Shown here one piece after another: positions 24,010-30,910 of a DNA stretch of 31,333 nt; position 1 is the first letter of the stretch, and each line of letters opens with the position of its first letter. Position numbers and translations under genes: made by a program. Origin of the DNA: an uncultured Mycolicibacterium sp. (GTDB lineage Bacteria; Actinomycetota; Actinomycetes; Mycobacteriales; Mycobacteriaceae); NCBI RefSeq assembly GCF_937941905.1, contig NZ_CALDGS010000119.1, forward strand, positions 1 through 31,333, in the 5' to 3' direction. The notes beneath the pieces were generated by a model. That model worked only from the letters and a program-made list of their open reading frames with translations. It ran no database searches and was not told where the DNA came from.

Positions 24010-24555
24010 GTGTCGATCGTGGCGCAGGACTGGCTGATCGGGGAGCGGCGGGCGGCGGCGGCCGAACGGATCTACGCCGCCGCGACCGATCTGGTGCTCC
24101 AGCACGGGCTCGACGCCCTGGACATCGACGCGCTGGCGGCGAGGGTGCACTGCTCGCGGGCCACCGTCTACCGCTACGCCGGCGGCAAGGCGGCGATCCG
24201 CGACGCGGTGCTGGTGCGCCTGGCCGCGCGCATCGTCGAGTCGGTGCGCGCCGCGGTCGCCGGGCTGTCCGGCCGGGAGCGCGTGGTGCAGGCGATCGTG
24301 GTCGCGCTGCAGCACATCCGGGCCGACCCGCTGCGGCAGATGATGGCCGGCCTGAGCGCCGACCGCGATCTGGGCGAGCTCGCCGATTCCCCGGCGCTGG
24401 GCCGGCTGGCCGCCGAGCTCACCGGCATCACCGACGACGCCGAGGCCGCCCAGTGGATCGTGCGGGTGGTGATGGCGCTGGCGGTCTGGCCGGCCGCCGA
24501 CGAGGCCGCCGAGCGGCGGCTGGTGCAGCGGTTCGTCGCCCCGGCGTTCGGGTGA
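24010..24555 (+). CDS. TetR-family transcriptional regulator
   Basis: This 181-aa protein has an N-terminal helix-turn-helix. AAAAERIYAAATDLVLQHGL (helix 1 region) is followed by ALDIDALAARVHCSRATVYRYAGGKAAIRDAVL, where the recognition helix CSRATVYRYAGGK is typical of TetR. The C-terminal ligand and dimer domain has no recognisable signature. It lies divergent to the P450 and probably represses it and itself through the hexamer cluster between them. GTG at 24010 is chosen; GTG at 24019 is in frame. A strong hairpin follows 12 nt after the stop. Confidence 0.9.
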   Translation: MSIVAQDWLIGERRAAAAERIYAAATDLVLQHGLDALDIDALAARVHCSRATVYRYAGGKAAIRDAVLVRLAARIVESVRAAVAGLSGRERVVQAIVVALQHIRADPLRQMMAGLSADRDLGELADSPALGRLAAELTGITDDAEAAQWIVRVVMALAVWPAADEAAERRLVQRFVAPAFG

Positions 24556-24567
24556 GCGGCGAGGAAC

Positions 24568-24598
24568 GCGAAAAGCCCGGCGTCAGCCGGGCTTTCGC
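24568..24598. terminator. Bidirectional terminator between TetR gene and tRNA-Gly
   Basis: AAAGCCCGGC (24572-24581) pairs perfectly with GCCGGGCTTT (24586-24595) around a GTCA tetraloop. Outer GCG/CGC pairs extend it to 24568-24598 with one bulged A. T-runs follow on either strand (TTT on +, TTTT on -), so it can end both the TetR transcript and the tRNA, whose 3' CCA is 3 nt away. Confidence 0.85.
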
Positions 24599-24601
24599 TC
24601 C

Positions 24602-24675
24602 TGGAGCCGATGACGGGAATCGAACCCGCGTTCTCAGCTTGGGAAGCTGATGTTCTACCATTGAACTACATCGGC
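24602..24675 (-). tRNA. glyU: tRNA-Gly (anticodon CCC)
   Basis: Read on the minus strand the 74 nt fold into a full cloverleaf. The acceptor GCCGATG pairs with CATCGGC, the D arm contains AGTTCAATGGTAGAAC, and the anticodon stem TCAGC/GCTGA holds the loop TTCCCAA (anticodon CCC, reading GGG). The T arm is CGGGTTCGATTCCCG. Discriminator T and an encoded CCA complete the 3' end. The position next to dcd matches glyU of M. tuberculosis. No integrase, att duplication or foreign gene lies beside it. Confidence 0.97.
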
Positions 24676-24869
24676 GCACCGACGCTGACCTGCGCAAACC
24701 CCCCGGATCCGTCGGCCGTTGGGGGCCGAGTGTCACCGGCGGCGGCGCGGGACGTCGTCGTCGGTTTGAAAGCATACAACCCCGGTTCAAGAGCCCGAAA
24801 CATCGCCCCGGTTGTGACGCGCGTCGCAGCCCGGCGCCCGTCGCGCCCCCGCCTGGACGGGCCACCCGA
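24676..24869. other. Intergenic region between tRNA-Gly and dcd, no gene seen
   Basis: This region of about 200 bases must hold the tRNA promoter (minus strand) and the dcd promoter (plus strand). On the minus strand TATGCT at 24770-24775 is a possible -10 for the tRNA, but it lies about 95 nt from the mature 5' end and has no good -35. CCCCGGTT occurs twice, at 24780-24787 and 24806-24813. I see no convincing coding frame. Confidence 0.4.
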
Positions 24870-24875
24870 TACGCT
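24870..24875 (+). promoter_or_regulatory. Probable -10 element (TACGCT) of leaderless dcd transcript
   Basis: TACGCT fits TANNNT and ends 6 nt before the GTG start of dcd. There is no ribosome site between, so transcription probably begins at the start codon. Confidence 0.55.
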
Positions 24876-24881
24876 CGTGCC

Positions 24882-25454
24882 GTGCTGCTCTCCGACCGCG
24901 ACATCCGTGCCGAAATCGCCGCCGGGCGGCTGGTGATCGACCCGTTCGACGAGAGCCTGGTGCAGCCCTCGAGCATCGATGTCCGCCTGGATCGGTTGTT
25001 CCGGGTGTTCAACAACACCCGCTACACCCACATCGACCCGTCGATCCAGCAGGACGAGCTGACCACGCTGGTCGAACCCAAGGAGGGCGACCCGTTCGTG
25101 CTGCACCCCGGCGAGTTCGTGCTCGGCTCGACGCTGGAGTGCTGCACCCTGCCCGACGACCTGGCCGGCCGGCTGGAGGGCAAGTCCTCGCTCGGGCGGC
25201 TCGGGCTGCTCACCCACTCCACCGCGGGGTTCATCGACCCCGGCTTCAGCGGCCACATCACCCTGGAGCTGTCCAACGTCGCCAACCTGCCGATCACGCT
25301 GTGGCCGGGCATGAAGATCGGCCAGCTGTGCCTGCTGCGGCTGACCAGCCCGGCCGAGCACCCCTACGGCAGCGCCGAGGCCGGGTCGAAGTACCAGGGC
25401 CAGCGCGGCCCCACCCCGTCGCGGTCCTACCAGAACTTCATCAAGGCCGACTGA
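24882..25454 (+). CDS. dcd: dCTP deaminase, probably bifunctional deaminase/dUTPase
   Basis: This 190-aa protein has the same length as M. tuberculosis Dcd (Rv0321). It starts MLLSDRDIRAEIAAGRLVIDPF and carries QPSSIDVRLD, HPGEFVLGSTLE, then GKSSLGRLGLLTHSTAGFID and PGFSGHITLELSN, the substrate-binding core of the trimeric dUTPase superfamily. The C-terminal KYQGQRGPTPSRSYQNF forms the lid over the nucleotide. The enzyme converts dCTP to dUTP for thymidylate synthesis. The M. tuberculosis orthologue also hydrolyses dUTP to dUMP; the strong resemblance suggests the same here. The start is GTG with leaderless promoter spacing. It is a single gene between the tRNA and the second DUF7159-type gene. 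Confidence 0.96.
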   Translation: MLLSDRDIRAEIAAGRLVIDPFDESLVQPSSIDVRLDRLFRVFNNTRYTHIDPSIQQDELTTLVEPKEGDPFVLHPGEFVLGSTLECCTLPDDLAGRLEGKSSLGRLGLLTHSTAGFIDPGFSGHITLELSNVANLPITLWPGMKIGQLCLLRLTSPAEHPYGSAEAGSKYQGQRGPTPSRSYQNFIKAD

Positions 25455-25490
25455 CGCCGGCCGGCGCCGTCCGTTCGGACGATTTCCGTT

Positions 25491-25507
25491 ACCGGCCACG
25501 GGCCGGT
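25491..25507 (+). terminator. Short GC hairpin after dcd
   Basis: ACCGGCC pairs perfectly with GGCCGGT around the loop ACG, 37 nt after the dcd stop. It lacks a U-run, so termination is only possible. The rest of 25455-25678 contains TAGGGT at 25523-25528, a candidate -10, and no gene. Confidence 0.35.
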
Positions 25508-25678
25508 TCCGGCCGTCGCGGGTAGGGTCGGGGGCATCTGGTTGGCGGGTGCCGTCAGCTAACGCCACGGCTGTAACGCGTCGATGCCCCGTAGCGATGA
25601 ATATGCGAGTTGACGGCACGCTTCGGCGAGGTGCGCAACGACGACGGCGATGACATAGCAAACAGTCTGGAGGCGGTC

Positions 25679-27553
25679 GTGGACATCGTGCTAGGTGTAT
25701 CGATGACACCTACGACGGTCCGCATGGTGCTGGTCGAAGGGGAGATGGCCGACGGCGTCACCGTCGATCACGACGTCTTCGACATCACCGCAACCGAGGG
25801 ATCAGCAACGCCGAGCGCAGCCGAACAGGTGGTCGCCGCGGTGCTGGGCACCCGGGAGAGCGCCGCCGCCGGCGGACACCGGCTCCGCTCGGTCGGGGTC
25901 ACCTGGACCGACCACGCCACCGCCGCCCGGTTGCGGGCCACCCTCGCCGCCCGCGGGCTCGACGACGTGATGCTGGTGTCGGAACTGCACGCCGCGGGCG
26001 CCCTGGCTCAGGCGGTTGGCCGCCGCTACGGCTACGACGCCACCGCGCTGTTCTTCATCGAACCGGACAACGCCACCCTGGCCGTGGTGCGCACCGACGA
26101 CGGCTCGGTGGTCAAGGTGCAGAACGGCAGCCTGCGCAACACCGATGCGATGGCGGTGATCACCGCGATGGCCGCCGCCGTCGACGCCCAGACCGACCCG
26201 CCGCAGGCGCTGTTCGTGGTGGGCTCCGGGGTGGACACCACCGAGGTGCGGGCCCACCTGGAGATGCTGGTCACGCTGCCGGTCAACGCCCCCGAGGACG
26301 CGGAGTACGCGCTGGCCCGCGGCGCGGCGCTGGCCGCCGCGCAGGCCCCGCCGTTCGAGGCGTCGACCGTCGGGCTGGCCTACTCCAAGGTGCCCGTCGC
26401 CGGTGACGGTGAGTTGGACTGGGCCGGTGCGGACGGGGCGCTCACCGCCCATGCCGCCGCCTACGCCGCGTTCGGCAACGCCGCGACCCAGCTCGCCCCG
26501 GTCGAGCCGGCTCCGGCGGAGGCCGACCCGAACGAGAGCGAGCGCCGACCGTTCCTGCTCGTCGGCAGCGCGCTCACGTCGATCTTCGTGGTCGGGGTGG
26601 TGGCGCTGGCCATCTCGCTGGCGGTGAGCATCCGGCCCACCGCCGACCAGCGGCCGAGCCCGGCCGAGAGCGCGATCGTGCCGAACACCGCGGCCCCGGC
26701 CCCGCGGGCCCGGCCGGAGGGGCCGCAGCCGGCACCGCCGCCGGAGACCATCACCGAACCGCTGCCGGTGGTGCAGCAGGCGCCGGCGCCGGCCGCCCCG
26801 GCCGCGCCCCGGACGGTGTTCGTCGAGCGGCCCGCCCCGGCACCGGCCGCGCCCGCCCCCGCTCCGGCGGCTCCCGCACCGGCCCCCGCTCCGGCGGCTC
26901 CCGCACCGGCACCCGCCCCGGCGGCTCCCGCGCCCGTTCCGGCACCCGCTCCTGCGGCGCCGGCGCCCGTGCCGGTCCCGGTGCCGATCCCGGTCGGCGT
27001 GTTGCCGGCTCCGGAGCCGCCGGTGTTCTGGCCGCGGCCGCGGCTGCCACGGCTCTTCGATCCGGACGTGCCGATCGTGCGCCCGCCGTGGGTGGACGAC
27101 GAGCCGCGTGCGCCCCGGTTCCCCAAGCCGCCCCAGAATCCCCAGCCACCCCAGAATCCCCAGCCACCTCAGAATCCCCAGCCACCCCAGGCGCCCGACC
27201 TGCCGCAGCTGCCGACGCCGCCGGTCCGGACACCCGCGCCCCAGCCGCCCCAGGTGCCGCAGTTGCCCTCGCCGACCCAGGTGCCCCAGCCGCCGCAGCA
27301 GGCGCCCCGAGTGCCGGTGACCCCGGCGCCACAGGCGCCGCAGCCGACCCAGGCGCCGCAGGTACCCCAGGCTCCACGGGCTCCGCAGCCGACCCAGGCG
27401 CCGCAGGCGCCGCAGGTGACACAGCCCTCGTGGGGGCCGTCCGGCACCGGCGGCTCCGGCGGCCCGGCGGGGCGCTCCGGCGGCTCCGGCCAGGGTGGCT
27501 CCGGCGGCGGCAGCGGCGGGTCCGGCCCGGCCTGGCCCTGGCCGTTCGGCTGA
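25679..27553 (+). CDS. DUF7159-type membrane protein with long Pro-rich and Gly/Ser-rich tail (second copy)
   Basis: This 624-aa protein has a cytosolic domain of about 290 residues beginning VDIVLGVSMTPTTVRMVLVEG, one membrane helix (about 292-317, LLVGSALTSIFVVGVVALAI), and about 300 low-complexity residues. These run as APAPAAPAP repeats, PPQNPQ repeats and PQAPQ/PTQAPQ repeats, ending in a Gly/Ser-rich segment and AWPWPFG. The tail is probably in or beyond the cell wall. Motifs FVVGSGVDTTEV (about 179-190) and ALARGAALAA align with the first DUF7159-type copy and with the Hsp70-like protein; the phosphate-2 strand is FFIEPDNATLAVV. The GTG at 25679 is set by a GGAGG site and by the paralogue. 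A longer frame from TTG 25610 is unlikely. Function is unknown. Confidence 0.83.
   Translation: MDIVLGVSMTPTTVRMVLVEGEMADGVTVDHDVFDITATEGSATPSAAEQVVAAVLGTRESAAAGGHRLRSVGVTWTDHATAARLRATLAARGLDDVMLVSELHAAGALAQAVGRRYGYDATALFFIEPDNATLAVVRTDDGSVVKVQNGSLRNTDAMAVITAMAAAVDAQTDPPQALFVVGSGVDTTEVRAHLEMLVTLPVNAPEDAEYALARGAALAAAQAPPFEASTVGLAYSKVPVAGDGELDWAGADGALTAHAAAYAAFGNAATQLAPVEPAPAEADPNESERRPFLLVGSALTSIFVVGVVALAISLAVSIRPTADQRPSPAESAIVPNTAAPAPRARPEGPQPAPPPETITEPLPVVQQAPAPAAPAAPRTVFVERPAPAPAAPAPAPAAPAPAPAPAAPAPAPAPAAPAPVPAPAPAAPAPVPVPVPIPVGVLPAPEPPVFWPRPRLPRLFDPDVPIVRPPWVDDEPRAPRFPKPPQNPQPPQNPQPPQNPQPPQAPDLPQLPTPPVRTPAPQPPQVPQLPSPTQVPQPPQQAPRVPVTPAPQAPQPTQAPQVPQAPRAPQPTQAPQAPQVTQPSWGPSGTGGSGGPAGRSGGSGQGGSGGGSGGSGPAWPWPFG
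26867..26947 (+). repeat. 27-nt tandem repeats coding for Ala/Pro tail
   Basis: Units starting GCGGCTCCCGC lie at 26867-26893 and 26894-26920, with a diverged third copy following. They encode the PAAPAPAPA pattern of the second DUF7159-type protein. All are in frame, so copy changes would alter tail length only. Confidence 0.65.
27131..27184 (+). repeat. Three 18-nt tandem repeats coding for PQNPQP
   Basis: The unit CCCCAGAATCCCCAGCCA is present at 27131-27148 and 27149-27166, exactly repeated, and at 27167-27184 with one change. Its AAT codon and CC-AG bias stand out from the surrounding GC-ending codons, which suggests recent duplication. Confidence 0.85.
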
Positions 27554-27563
27554 GCCGAGCCCG

Positions 27564-27569
27564 TAAGCT
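27564..27569 (+). promoter_or_regulatory. Probable -10 element (TAAGCT) for the CYP140-like operon
   Basis: TAAGCT fits TANNNT and ends 7 nt before the ATG at 27577, only 11 nt after the DUF7159-type stop. No Shine-Dalgarno site intervenes, so a leaderless mRNA is likely. Confidence 0.5.
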
Positions 27570-27576
27570 CGCCGGT

Positions 27577-28896
27577 ATGAGGCCGGACATCAGGCAACGC
27601 ATCCGCTGGGCCGCGCTGCACGGCTTCGTCCGCGCCCTCGCCGGCTACGGTGCCCGGCGCGGCGACCCGCAGGCCCGGCTCATCGCCGACCCCGCCGTGC
27701 GCGCCGACCCGGCCGCGTTCGCCGACGAGCTGCGCGGCCGCGGCCCGGTCGTTCGCGGCCGCGCCGCCCTGCTCACCTTCGACCACCGGGTCTGCCACGA
27801 GGTGCTGCGCAGCGACGACTTCCACGTCACCTGGCAGGGGGCGACCCTGCCCGCGCCGCTGCGCTGGATCGTGCAGCGCACCGACGAAGGATTGCTGCAC
27901 CCGGTGCAGCCGCCGTCGCTGCTGTCGGTCGAGCCGCCGGACCACACCCGCTACCGCAAGCTGGTGTCGTCGGTGTTCACCGCGCGCGCCGTCGCCGCGC
28001 TCAGGGACCGCGTCCAGCAGACCGCCGACTCGCTGCTCGACGGGCTGGCCGACGAACCCGGCGTCGTCGACGTGGTGGCGCGCTACTGTTCGCAGCTGCC
28101 GATCGCGATCATCAGCGACATCCTCGGTGTGCCCGAGGCCGACCGCCACGAGGTGCTGCGGTTCGGCGAGCTCGGCGCCCCCAGCCTCGACATCGGGCTG
28201 TCCTGGGCGCAGCACCGGCAGGTGCACCGCGGCATCGTCGGGTTCAACACCTGGCTCACCGCCCACCTGCGCAAACTGCGCCGCGACCCCGGCGACGACC
28301 TGCTCAGCCAGCTCATCGTCGCCTCCGACACCGAGGCCCATCTGACCGACCGGGAGCTCGAGGCGCTGGCCGGGCTGGTGCTGGCCGCCGGCTTCGAGAC
28401 CACGGTCAACCTGCTCGGCAACGGCATCCGCATGCTGCTCGACGCCCCCGACCAGCTCGAGCTGCTGGCGCAGCGGCCCGAGCTGTGGCCCAACGCGGTC
28501 GAGGAGATCCTGCGGCTCGACCCGCCGGTGCAGCTGACCGCGCGGATGGCGGCCACCGACACCGAGCTCGCCGGCGAGCCGGTGCGCCGTGGCGAGGTGG
28601 TCGTCGTGCACATCGCCGGGGCCAACCGCGACCCGAAGGTGTTCGACGACCCGCACCGCTTCGACGTCACCCGCGCCAACGCCGGCCGGCACCTGTCGTT
28701 CTCCGGCGGCCGGCACTTCTGCCTCGGGGCGGCGCTGGCCCGCGCCGAGGGCGAGGTGGGGCTGCGCACCTTCTTCCAGCGCTACCCGAACGCCCGGCGC
28801 GCCGGGGCGGGGGTCCGCCGCGACACCCGGGTGCTGCGCGGCTGGGCAACTCTGCCGATCGCACTCGGTGCCGAACAGGTCGCGGTAAGTTCATGA
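27577..28896 (+). CDS. Cytochrome P450, CYP140-like
   Basis: This 439-aa P450 strongly resembles M. tuberculosis CYP140A1 (Rv1880c, 438 aa). It matches from the N-terminal RIRWAALHGFVRALAGYG and QARLIADPAV, through the VEPPDHTRYRKLVSSVFTAR block, to the end. The I-helix reads LAAGFETTVNLLGNG, the ExxR region is EEILRLDPPVQLTAR, and the haem loop is SFSGGRHFCLGAALARAE with the Cys ligand. The substrate of CYP140 enzymes is unknown to me. In M. tuberculosis this gene is far away, so its presence here is a difference in gene order. Its TGA overlaps the ATG of the next gene (ATGA), which predicts coupled expression with the isomerase-like protein. Confidence 0.92.
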   Translation: MRPDIRQRIRWAALHGFVRALAGYGARRGDPQARLIADPAVRADPAAFADELRGRGPVVRGRAALLTFDHRVCHEVLRSDDFHVTWQGATLPAPLRWIVQRTDEGLLHPVQPPSLLSVEPPDHTRYRKLVSSVFTARAVAALRDRVQQTADSLLDGLADEPGVVDVVARYCSQLPIAIISDILGVPEADRHEVLRFGELGAPSLDIGLSWAQHRQVHRGIVGFNTWLTAHLRKLRRDPGDDLLSQLIVASDTEAHLTDRELEALAGLVLAAGFETTVNLLGNGIRMLLDAPDQLELLAQRPELWPNAVEEILRLDPPVQLTARMAATDTELAGEPVRRGEVVVVHIAGANRDPKVFDDPHRFDVTRANAGRHLSFSGGRHFCLGAALARAEGEVGLRTFFQRYPNARRAGAGVRRDTRVLRGWATLPIALGAEQVAVSS

Positions 28897-29648
28897 ACGT
28901 GGACTTTCGGGCGGTGCTGCTCGACGAGACGCACGCCTTCGGGGAGCTGCTCCGGTCGGCCGATCCGGCGACCGCGGTGCCCACCTGTCCCGACTGGACC
29001 CTCAAACAGCTGTTCCGCCACGTCGGCCGCGGCAACCGGTGGGCCGCCCAGATCGTGCTGGACCGCCGGGTGGAACCGCTCGACCCGCGCGACGTGCCCG
29101 ACGGCCGGCCGCCCGACGACCCGGACGCCGCGATCGACTGGCTCGACGACGGGGCCCGGCTGCTGCTGCGCGCCGTGGACGTGGTCGGCTCGGCGGCCAA
29201 GGTGTGGACGTTCCTCGGCGCCCGCCCGGCCGGGTGGTGGATCCGGCGCCGCGCCCACGAGGTGGCGGTGCACCGCGCCGACGCCGCCATCGCGCTCGGC
29301 GCCGACTTCGACCTGCCCGCCGAGGTGGCCGCCGACGGCATCAGCGAATGGATCGAGCGCTGCGCCATCGAGTCCCGGCGCCGCCGGCCCCCGCTGGACC
29401 GCGGCCAGACCCTGCATCTGCACGCCACCGACGGCGTGCTCGGCGGGATGGGGGAGTGGACCGTCACCTGCGACGAGGAAGGCCTGGACTGGTTCCACGA
29501 CCACGGCAAGGGCGACGTCGCGGTGCGCGGACCGGCCCGCGACCTGCTGCTGGCGATCACCCGCCGGCGCACCGCCGAGGAACTGGGCCTGGAGCTCTTC
29601 GGCGACGCCGCCCTGTGGCAGCGCTGGCTGGCCGGTACACCGTTCTGA
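28893..29648 (+). CDS. Mycothiol-dependent maleylpyruvate isomerase-family protein, Rv0332-like
   Basis: This 251-aa protein has an N-terminal DinB/MDMPI metal-binding four-helix domain. The early CPDWTLKQLFRHVGRGNRWA contains a metal-binding His, and RRAHEVAVHRADA supplies His122, Glu123 and His127. A C-terminal MDMPI domain follows (TLHLHATDGVLGGMGEWTV onward). Some members use mycothiol for cis-trans isomerisation of maleylpyruvate; many others have unknown substrates, and nothing nearby indicates gentisate breakdown. The ATG overlaps the P450 stop, so the two are one translational unit. Position and size match Rv0332 (261 aa). Confidence 0.86.
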   Translation: MNVDFRAVLLDETHAFGELLRSADPATAVPTCPDWTLKQLFRHVGRGNRWAAQIVLDRRVEPLDPRDVPDGRPPDDPDAAIDWLDDGARLLLRAVDVVGSAAKVWTFLGARPAGWWIRRRAHEVAVHRADAAIALGADFDLPAEVAADGISEWIERCAIESRRRRPPLDRGQTLHLHATDGVLGGMGEWTVTCDEEGLDWFHDHGKGDVAVRGPARDLLLAITRRRTAEELGLELFGDAALWQRWLAGTPF

Positions 29649-29661
29649 CCGGGCGATGGCG

Positions 29662-29667
29662 TACCTT
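29662..29667 (+). promoter_or_regulatory. Probable -10 element (TACCTT) for the NTF2-fold/rmlA transcript
   Basis: TACCTT fits TANNNT and ends 8 nt before the ATG at 29676. There is no ribosome site between, again a leaderless arrangement. It would drive the small gene and the coupled rmlA. Confidence 0.5.
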
Positions 29668-29675
29668 TGCCAACC

Positions 29676-30044
29676 ATGACGACCTCGGAGATGGCCACCG
29701 TTCTGGCCTGGCACGACGCGCTCAACGAAGGTGATCTCGACACCCTGGAGCGGTTGAGCAGTAACGACATCGAGATCGGCGACCCCGGCGGCGCGGTGCA
29801 GGGTCACGCCGCGCTGCGGGAGTGGGCCCGGGCCTGCCCGTTGCGCGCCGAGGTCGGGCGGGTCTACGTGCGGGGCGGCACGGTCGTCGTCGAACAGACC
29901 GTCACCGGGGCCGACGGCCGCACCGACACCGCCGCGGCGGCGTTCCACGTCTCGCACGACCACGTCACCTCCGTGTTCCGCCACCCCGATCTGGCCACCG
30001 CGCTGGCGGTCACCGAACTCACCGAAGAGGACCTCGTCGGCTGA
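29676..30044 (+). CDS. Small SnoaL/NTF2-fold protein, Rv0333-like
   Basis: This 122-aa protein shows the SnoaL pattern: MATVLAWHDALNEGDLDTLERL, then DIEIGDPGGAVQGHAALREWA, then beta strands to the C-terminus (TAAAAFHVSHDHVTSVFRHP). M. tuberculosis Rv0333, in the same place before rmlA, is 124 aa. No function is known and no catalytic set can be assigned. Its TGA overlaps the rmlA ATG (TGATG), so it is translated together with rmlA, though a role in rhamnose synthesis is only a guess from position. Confidence 0.83.
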   Translation: MTTSEMATVLAWHDALNEGDLDTLERLSSNDIEIGDPGGAVQGHAALREWARACPLRAEVGRVYVRGGTVVVEQTVTGADGRTDTAAAAFHVSHDHVTSVFRHPDLATALAVTELTEEDLVG

Positions 30045-30910
30045 TGCGCGGCATCGTCCTGGCCGGCGGGTCGGGAACACGGCTGCACCCCATCACCCTG
30101 GGCGTCAGCAAACAGCTGCTGCCGGTCTACGACAAGCCGCTGATCTACTACCCGCTGTCCACGCTGATGATGGCGGGGATCCGGGACATCCTGGTCATCA
30201 CCACCCCCGAGGACGCCCCGGCGTTCCACCGGTTGCTCGGTGACGGTTCGCAGTTCGGCATCGACCTCGGCTACGCGGTGCAGCCCCGGCCGGAGGGCCT
30301 GGCGCAGGCGTTCGTCATCGGCGCAGACCACATCGGCACCGACACCGTGGCACTGGTGCTGGGGGACAACATCTTCCACGGACCCGGCCTGGGCACCAAC
30401 CTGCAGCGGTTCCAGAACGTCAGTGGCGGCGTGATTTTCGCCTACCGGGTGGCCGACCCGTCGGCCTACGGGGTGGTGGAGTTCGGCCCGGACGGCACCG
30501 CGCTGTCGCTGGAGGAGAAACCGGCGCGGCCCAGGTCGCACTACGCGGTGCCGGGGCTGTACTTCTACGACAACGACGTCGTCGAGATCGCCCGCGGGCT
30601 GCGGCCGTCGGCCCGGGGCGAGTACGAGATCACCGAGGTCAACCAGGTCTATCTGGAGCAGGGCCGGCTGCACGTCGAACGGCTCCCGCGCGGCACCGCC
30701 TGGCTGGACACCGGCACGTTCGACTCGCTGCTGGACGCAGCCGATTTCGTGCGCACCGTCGAACGCCGCCAGGGGCTGCGGATCGGGGTGCCCGAGGAGG
30801 TGGCCTGGCGGCTGGGCTACATCGACGACGACCAGCTCGCCGACCGGGCGCACGCCCTGCTCAAGTCCGGCTACGGCGGTTACCTGTTGCGGTTGCTCGA
30901 GGAGCGCTAG
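30044..30910 (+). CDS. rmlA: Glucose-1-phosphate thymidylyltransferase RmlA
   Basis: This 288-aa protein has the same length as M. tuberculosis RmlA (Rv0334). It has the nucleotide-binding signature GIVLAGGSGTRLHPIT at residues 3-18, KQLLPVYDKPLIYYPLSTLM, the metal-binding LGDNIFHGPGL, and EEKPARPRSHYAVPGLYFYD and LPRGTAWLDTGTFDSLLDA blocks. It makes dTDP-glucose from dTTP and glucose-1-phosphate, the first step to dTDP-rhamnose used in the arabinogalactan linker of the mycobacterial wall. It is essential in M. tuberculosis. It is coupled to the NTF2-fold gene and its last 50 nt overlap the convergent YibE/F-like gene. Confidence 0.97.
   Translation: MRGIVLAGGSGTRLHPITLGVSKQLLPVYDKPLIYYPLSTLMMAGIRDILVITTPEDAPAFHRLLGDGSQFGIDLGYAVQPRPEGLAQAFVIGADHIGTDTVALVLGDNIFHGPGLGTNLQRFQNVSGGVIFAYRVADPSAYGVVEFGPDGTALSLEEKPARPRSHYAVPGLYFYDNDVVEIARGLRPSARGEYEITEVNQVYLEQGRLHVERLPRGTAWLDTGTFDSLLDAADFVRTVERRQGLRIGVPEEVAWRLGYIDDDQLADRAHALLKSGYGGYLLRLLEER

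Noticed and set aside
22643..24555. P450-TetR pair as a horizontally acquired island
   Set aside because: GC content and codon use look like the surroundings and there are no repeats or mobility genes at the borders. It is only an insertion relative to the remembered M. tuberculosis order.
24602..24675. tRNA-Gly as an integration site for a mobile element
   Set aside because: No integrase, no repeated tRNA 3' end and no foreign-looking genes were found nearby. The flanking genes match the usual mycobacterial order around glyU and dcd.
26860..27430. Possible CRISPR-like or satellite array from regular repeats
   Set aside because: The repeats are in frame, have no spacers and code for Pro-rich segments of one protein.
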